A stretch of 64,000 nt of DNA from Orobanche coerulescens. Taxonomy: Eukaryota > Streptophyta > Magnoliopsida > Lamiales > Orobanchaceae. The stretch covers positions 87,091,644 through 87,155,643 of the forward strand of contig CM065809.1 in assembly GCA_033398695.1 (NCBI GenBank), in the 5' to 3' direction. Shown here piece by piece: positions 60,008 to 64,000 of this stretch; the first letter of the stretch is position 1, and each line of letters starts with the position of its first letter. A program made the position numbers and the translations under genes. The notes under the pieces are model-generated. The model did not search any database, was not told the DNA's origin, and saw nothing but the letters and a program-made list of their open reading frames with translations.

Positions 60008-60988
60008 TGTAACACCCCAAACTAGGCGGATATTACAGTGCCGTGAACCCCCGACTAGGACCCACCAGGCGAATGAAAATAGATGAATTAAATAATATAA
60101 CTGCAGTACCGAACCACATTATATTATCAAATACTCCGATGAGGAGCTTAAGTACAACACGCCAGTACAATACCGAATACTAGTATATTTTATATGAAGA
60201 TAAAATACACCACCCTGAATAAATAAACATTTCAAACGGAATTTGCAGCGGAAAATACAAATGACGAAAATGACTGAAATGACTGAAACAAACGGAATGA
60301 CTGGGGCCCCCTACTAGTATCACTGACTCTCGCCGTCAACATGCTCTTCCCGTGCCTTTGCCTTGCCGTGACACGAAAACAAAATCCCAACGGGGTCGAT
60401 ACTGAACAACAATCCTCAAGGGTTGAAAATACACAATCATGATATAACCGAAATTATGAAATATCCATAGTTACGAATTACGTGAAGAGGAGTATCATAG
60501 TACGCCCGTAATGTTTTGTGCAAGTGTACAAGATGAATGACCAGACACACCCATCCTTGTACCTAATTAGTCTCACGGAGGTAAGCGTTACCGTGTGCAC
60601 GGTCCAAATGTATCGGTGAACCCAATACATGACCATCGTGTGCCCGACTAAAAATTCCACACAACCACACCCGGCCACGCAATATGAACCCAGAAGGTCA
60701 TATGAACGAGAATGACCGTAATGAACATCAATGAATAATAATTCGACAGGGCCAAGAATGACTTACCGAGATGAAATTAATAGTGACATGATTGCTAACT
60801 CAATGAAATGATTGGAACCGTCGTTCCTCGTGAATGAAGTGATTATTTGACAATTACAAGTCTCAATACGGTTATTACCATGATGAATGAGTATGATTAT
60901 GAATGATCAACAACAAAAAGGAGTGAATATCCTTTTAACCGAGTAAGAATCAACTTACACAACCGGTGAAGAATGTCCGTCCACGAAC
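60008..60988 (-). repeat. Tekay-A LTR, duplicated fragment
   Basis: This is the first 981 bases (plus-strand order) of the Tekay-A left LTR, matching 21003-21984. It is cut at CCACGAAC by insertion of Tekay-B. The palindrome array is not reached in this fragment. Confidence 0.93.
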
Positions 60989-62638
60989 TGTAACACCCCA
61001 AACTAGGCGGATATTACAGTGCCGTGGACCCCCGACTGGGACCCACCAGGCGAATGAAAATGAATGAATTACACAGGTAAATGTAGTACCGAACCACATT
61101 ACAACCTCAATTACTCCGATGAGGAGTTTGATACAACACACCCAGGATAAAATAGAATACATGTGTATTTTATGTGACGATAAAATACACAACACTGAAT
61201 GAAATGAGCATTCAAACGAAATGTCTGCAGCGGAATAAATAAAGAAAACACAAATGACTGAATAAATGATCGAGCAGATCGGGCCCCCTACTAGTATCAC
61301 TGGGACTCGTCGCCGTCAACATGCTCTTCCCGTGCCTTTGCCTTGCCGTGACTGAAAACAAAATCCCAACGGGCCATACGTAACAACAATCCTCAAGAGT
61401 TGAAAGTACACAATCATGAATTAATCAAGTGATGAAATATTCTTAATTATGAATTACGTGAAGAGGAGCATCATAGTACGCCCGTAATGTCTCAGGTAAG
61501 TGTACAAGACGAATGTCCAGACACACCCGTCCTTGTACCTAATTAGTCTCACGGAGGTAAGCGTTACCGTGTGCACGGTCCAATGTATCGGTGAACCCAA
61601 TACATGACCATCGTGTGCCCGACTAAAAATTCCACATGACCACACCCGGCCACGCAATATGAACCCTAAGGTCACATGAATGAGAATGACCGAGATGAAT
61701 ACCAATGAATAATAATTAAACAAAACCAAGATGACTCACCGATATGAAAGTAATAGTGACGTGATTGACAACCCAATGAAATGATTTGGAACCGTCGTTC
61801 CTCGTGAATGAGATGACTATTCGACACTTACAAGTCTCAAAGTGATTAATATTATGATGAATGAATTATGATTATGAGCGATAACAACAAAAGGAATGAG
61901 TATCCTTTTAACCGAGTAAGATTTAACTTACCCAATACCGATGACAATGTCCTTCCACGAACAACGTCCTAACCAAGATACCGATCGCTCGAACAACCTT
62001 GAATAACAATAATTACCAACAATCGTTCAATACACGTATCAAACAACAAAACACGACTAACCCAAAGGTCGAAACAACGATAATCAAACTCATAGGCATT
62101 CCAATGAATACATAACCGACCGCACGACTACGAAAATATCCAATCCCGAATATGTCGAAATCCACACCAAAATGAGTATTTCGAACTAACAAAACACTTC
62201 AATGATATCAATAATCCATTAGGAATCCATAATTCATGATTATAACGACATCAATCGGAAAATCCTCAATTAACCAAGTCAACCCCAAGGGTTCTTGAAA
62301 ACAATTCCGAAAATAACCATTAAATCCGTAGGAATATATTTATCCAAGTAGATAATCCATAACTCAACATATCCCAATGATAATCCAAGCTTACACGAAG
62401 AAATCGGAAGGAAAACCCAAAAATCCGAAATTCTAGATCCAAGAGATTAATACCTTTGATTCGACGTTTGAGATGATGAAGTGATGATAAACTCAACTCA
62501 AAGACTTGAAGATGAAGATTGATGATTACACCTCGAAGAATCCTCTGGATCGCTCGGAATCGCCCAAAATACCGAAGGAATGAAATGAGATGAAAATGAC
62601 GAACTCGACTAAACTGCCCAATTTATACTCAATCCAGT

Positions 62639-63205
62639 TAGCGTGCGCTAGCCCTTGTGCATAGCGTGCGCTAACGAGCGATTTGGGTAGTCCAAGTACC
62701 CACCGTCCGAACCCGTGCGCGCGCTACGTACCTCTTTGTAGCGTGCGCTACGGCCATACTACTAGCGTGCGCTAATATCCATTGTTAGCGTGCGCTAGCG
62801 AAATATTTGACGCCCGATGGAGTCCGTAAAACCGTCGCCCTCGATCGGACCTCGATAGCGTGCGCTACAACCATTATTTAGCGTGCGCTAACATATCGGT
62901 TGCGTACGCTAACAACAATGCCTAGCGTGCGCTATGCATAAACCCGGTGCGATCCGGAGCCACTGGACTCAACCTGATCCGCCCCTAGCGCGCGCTACTC
63001 CACACACATAGCGTGCGCTACTACGGCCCGTTAGCGCGCGCTACTTACCACTCGTAGCGTGCGCTACAATTATTCTCACCTGCAGTCCAGTACCTTCTGG
63101 ACTGCAGCCAAGGTAGCCTTAGCGTGCGCTAAAGCTTAGCGGTAGCGTGCGCTACCTATACCCAATTAGCGTACGCTAAAAGGAGTATGTAGCGTGCGCT
63201 ACTCC
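62639..63205. repeat. Palindrome array TAGCGTGCGCTA in Tekay-B LTR
   Basis: There are about seventeen copies in the same relative positions as in Tekay-A. The motifs themselves are well kept although the spacer sequence between them has diverged. It starts about 12 bases upstream (minus-strand sense) of the TATA box. Confidence 0.9.
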
Positions 63206-63463
63206 TCAAGCACAGCTCGCAACGAAAATGACAATGATGATAACACGGCACGAAACTCCAATCAGATTAATGATGAATGACGATCGATACTCGATACAAT
63301 TACTCTGAATGATGAATACTATGACTGAATATGAGTGACAAATGATCAATGATGAATGAAATTACTGAGTATCAATTACTGAATGATAAATAATGAATGA
63401 TAATTACTGAGTTACAACTGGGTATTACATACACCCCCCCTTAAAAGAGTTTCGTCCCCGAAA

Positions 63464-64000
63464 CTAAGGGTCAAACAACTCGGGATAACTCTCCCGCATA
63501 CTATCCTCGGTTTCCCAAGTAGCCTCTTCGACTCCGTGTCTAGACCACTGAATTTTAACCAAAGGAATCGCCTTATTCCTCAACTGCTTGATTCGCCGCT
63601 CTAAAACTCGTATAGGACGTTCCTCATATGAATGATCGTCGGCGATCTCGATTTCATCGAACTGAAGTATGTGACTCGGGTCGGCAACATACTTCCGCAA
63701 CTGAGAGACATGAAACACATTATGAATTCGACTCAACGCCGGAGGTAAAGCCAATCGATAAGCTAACTCGCCCACCCGATCCAAAATCTCAAACGGTCCA
63801 ATGAATCTCGGACTCAGCTTTCCCCTCTTCCCAAAACGGAAGATACCACGACTGGGATACCTTGACCAACACATGGTCACCATTTCGAACTCTAATGGTC
63901 GACGACGGTTATCTCGCATATGATTTCATCGACTCGGAGCGGTCAACAAACGACTCCTGATCAAAGCTACCTTCTCACGGGCGGCTATAAGCATATCGGG
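63464..64000 (-). pseudogene. Tekay-B integrase C-terminus and chromodomain-like end
   Basis: The minus-strand frame 63464-63919 matches 35140-35600 of Tekay-A. It has [11 protein letters not shown], a frameshifted stretch, then [31 protein letters not shown] and the terminal [11 protein letters not shown] motif. Unlike Tekay-A it has no break between the integrase tail and the chromodomain-like part, but it has a shift near 63860. The rest of pol lies beyond the window. Confidence 0.88.

Larger units (their letters stand above)
53706..60988 (+). repeat. Direct duplication of 14731-21984
   Basis: These 7.28 kb repeat 14731-21984 in the same order and orientation with very high identity. The repeat covers the Copia-2 LTR, tnp2 end, second CACTA gene, MITE, and the junction with the Tekay-A LTR. 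The left junction shares CTAA(T) between C1 LTR and Copia-2 LTR; the right end is the insertion point of Tekay-B. Because the CACTA/Tekay-A junction is included, the duplication is younger than Tekay-A. Confidence 0.95.
60989..64000 (-). mobile_element. Tekay-B, partial, runs off the window
   Basis: The 3' LTR is 60989-63429 (2441 bp), followed by a purine-tract complement (TACACCCCCCCTTAAAAG) and the pol end on the minus strand. It belongs to the same family as Tekay-A but is a distinct subfamily member with many substitutions. The left flank CGAAC (60984-60988) is its target sequence. The minus-strand TATA region is at 62622-62627. Confidence 0.92.

Noticed and set aside
53706..60988. Second copy as independent insertions of the same families
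   Set aside because: Identical junctions between four different elements, including CACTA/Tekay-A, cannot arise independently.
1..64000. Host protein-coding genes, tRNA or rRNA genes
   Set aside because: All coding similarity that I can recognise belongs to transposable elements. No cloverleaf tRNA or rRNA core sequence was noticed, though a dedicated scan was not possible.

Overview
The window is repeat-rich nuclear DNA from a flowering plant. Everything recognisable in it is a plant transposable element: Ty1/copia elements with an initiator-Met tRNA primer site, Tekay-type chromodomain Ty3/gypsy elements, a Tat-like gypsy element with an antisense gene, a CACTA transposon carrying tnp2 and Transposase_24-like genes, an Ac-like hAT transposon and a fold-back MITE. 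I found no host gene, tRNA, rRNA or organellar insertion. Nearly all coding regions carry stops or frameshifts, so I annotate them as pseudogenes.

Layout, positions 1-53709: this is one nested stack. The oldest visible layer is a gypsy gag-protease fragment, D (43679-44680). A CACTA transposon (16323-43678; its left half lies before the window) sits in D. Copia-2 (12841-16322) sits in the CACTA tnp2 gene. A reversed gypsy LTR, C (10738-12840), sits in Copia-2. Copia-1 (1-10737) sits in LTR C. A solo-type LTR, E (3812-6654), sits in the Copia-1 integrase, giving a depth of six. On the right arm of the CACTA, Tekay-A (21003-42813, target duplication GATAA) landed at the stop codon of the second CACTA gene. 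The left LTR of Tekay-A was then split by the gag-only element G2 (23053-34684), which carries a hAT (26023-29366, 8-bp target duplication). D is also interrupted by reversed LTR F (44681-46697), which is itself interrupted by the gag-only gypsy C1 (46698-53709).

Layout, 53706-64000: a near-identical direct repeat of 14731-21984 (Copia-2 LTR, CACTA genes, MITE and the start of the Tekay-A LTR) lies at 53706-60988. It is joined to the truncated C1 3' LTR through a few bases of microhomology. Another Tekay element, B (60989 to beyond the window), is inserted in the duplicated LTR.

The most unusual signal is in the LTR promoters. The gypsy LTRs carry clusters of short near-perfect palindromes directly upstream of the TATA box, and the palindrome differs between families: TAGCGTGCGCTA in A and B, TTACGGCCGTAA in C1 and F, TTACGTACGTAA in E. 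LTRs that are otherwise homologous (C versus C1) carry different palindromes, and flanking bases co-vary to keep dyad symmetry. G2 is saturated with GCGATCGC. G2 also carries an antisense, apparently spliced gene with its own TATA box, which fits the extra antisense ORFs known from Tat-lineage retrotransposons.
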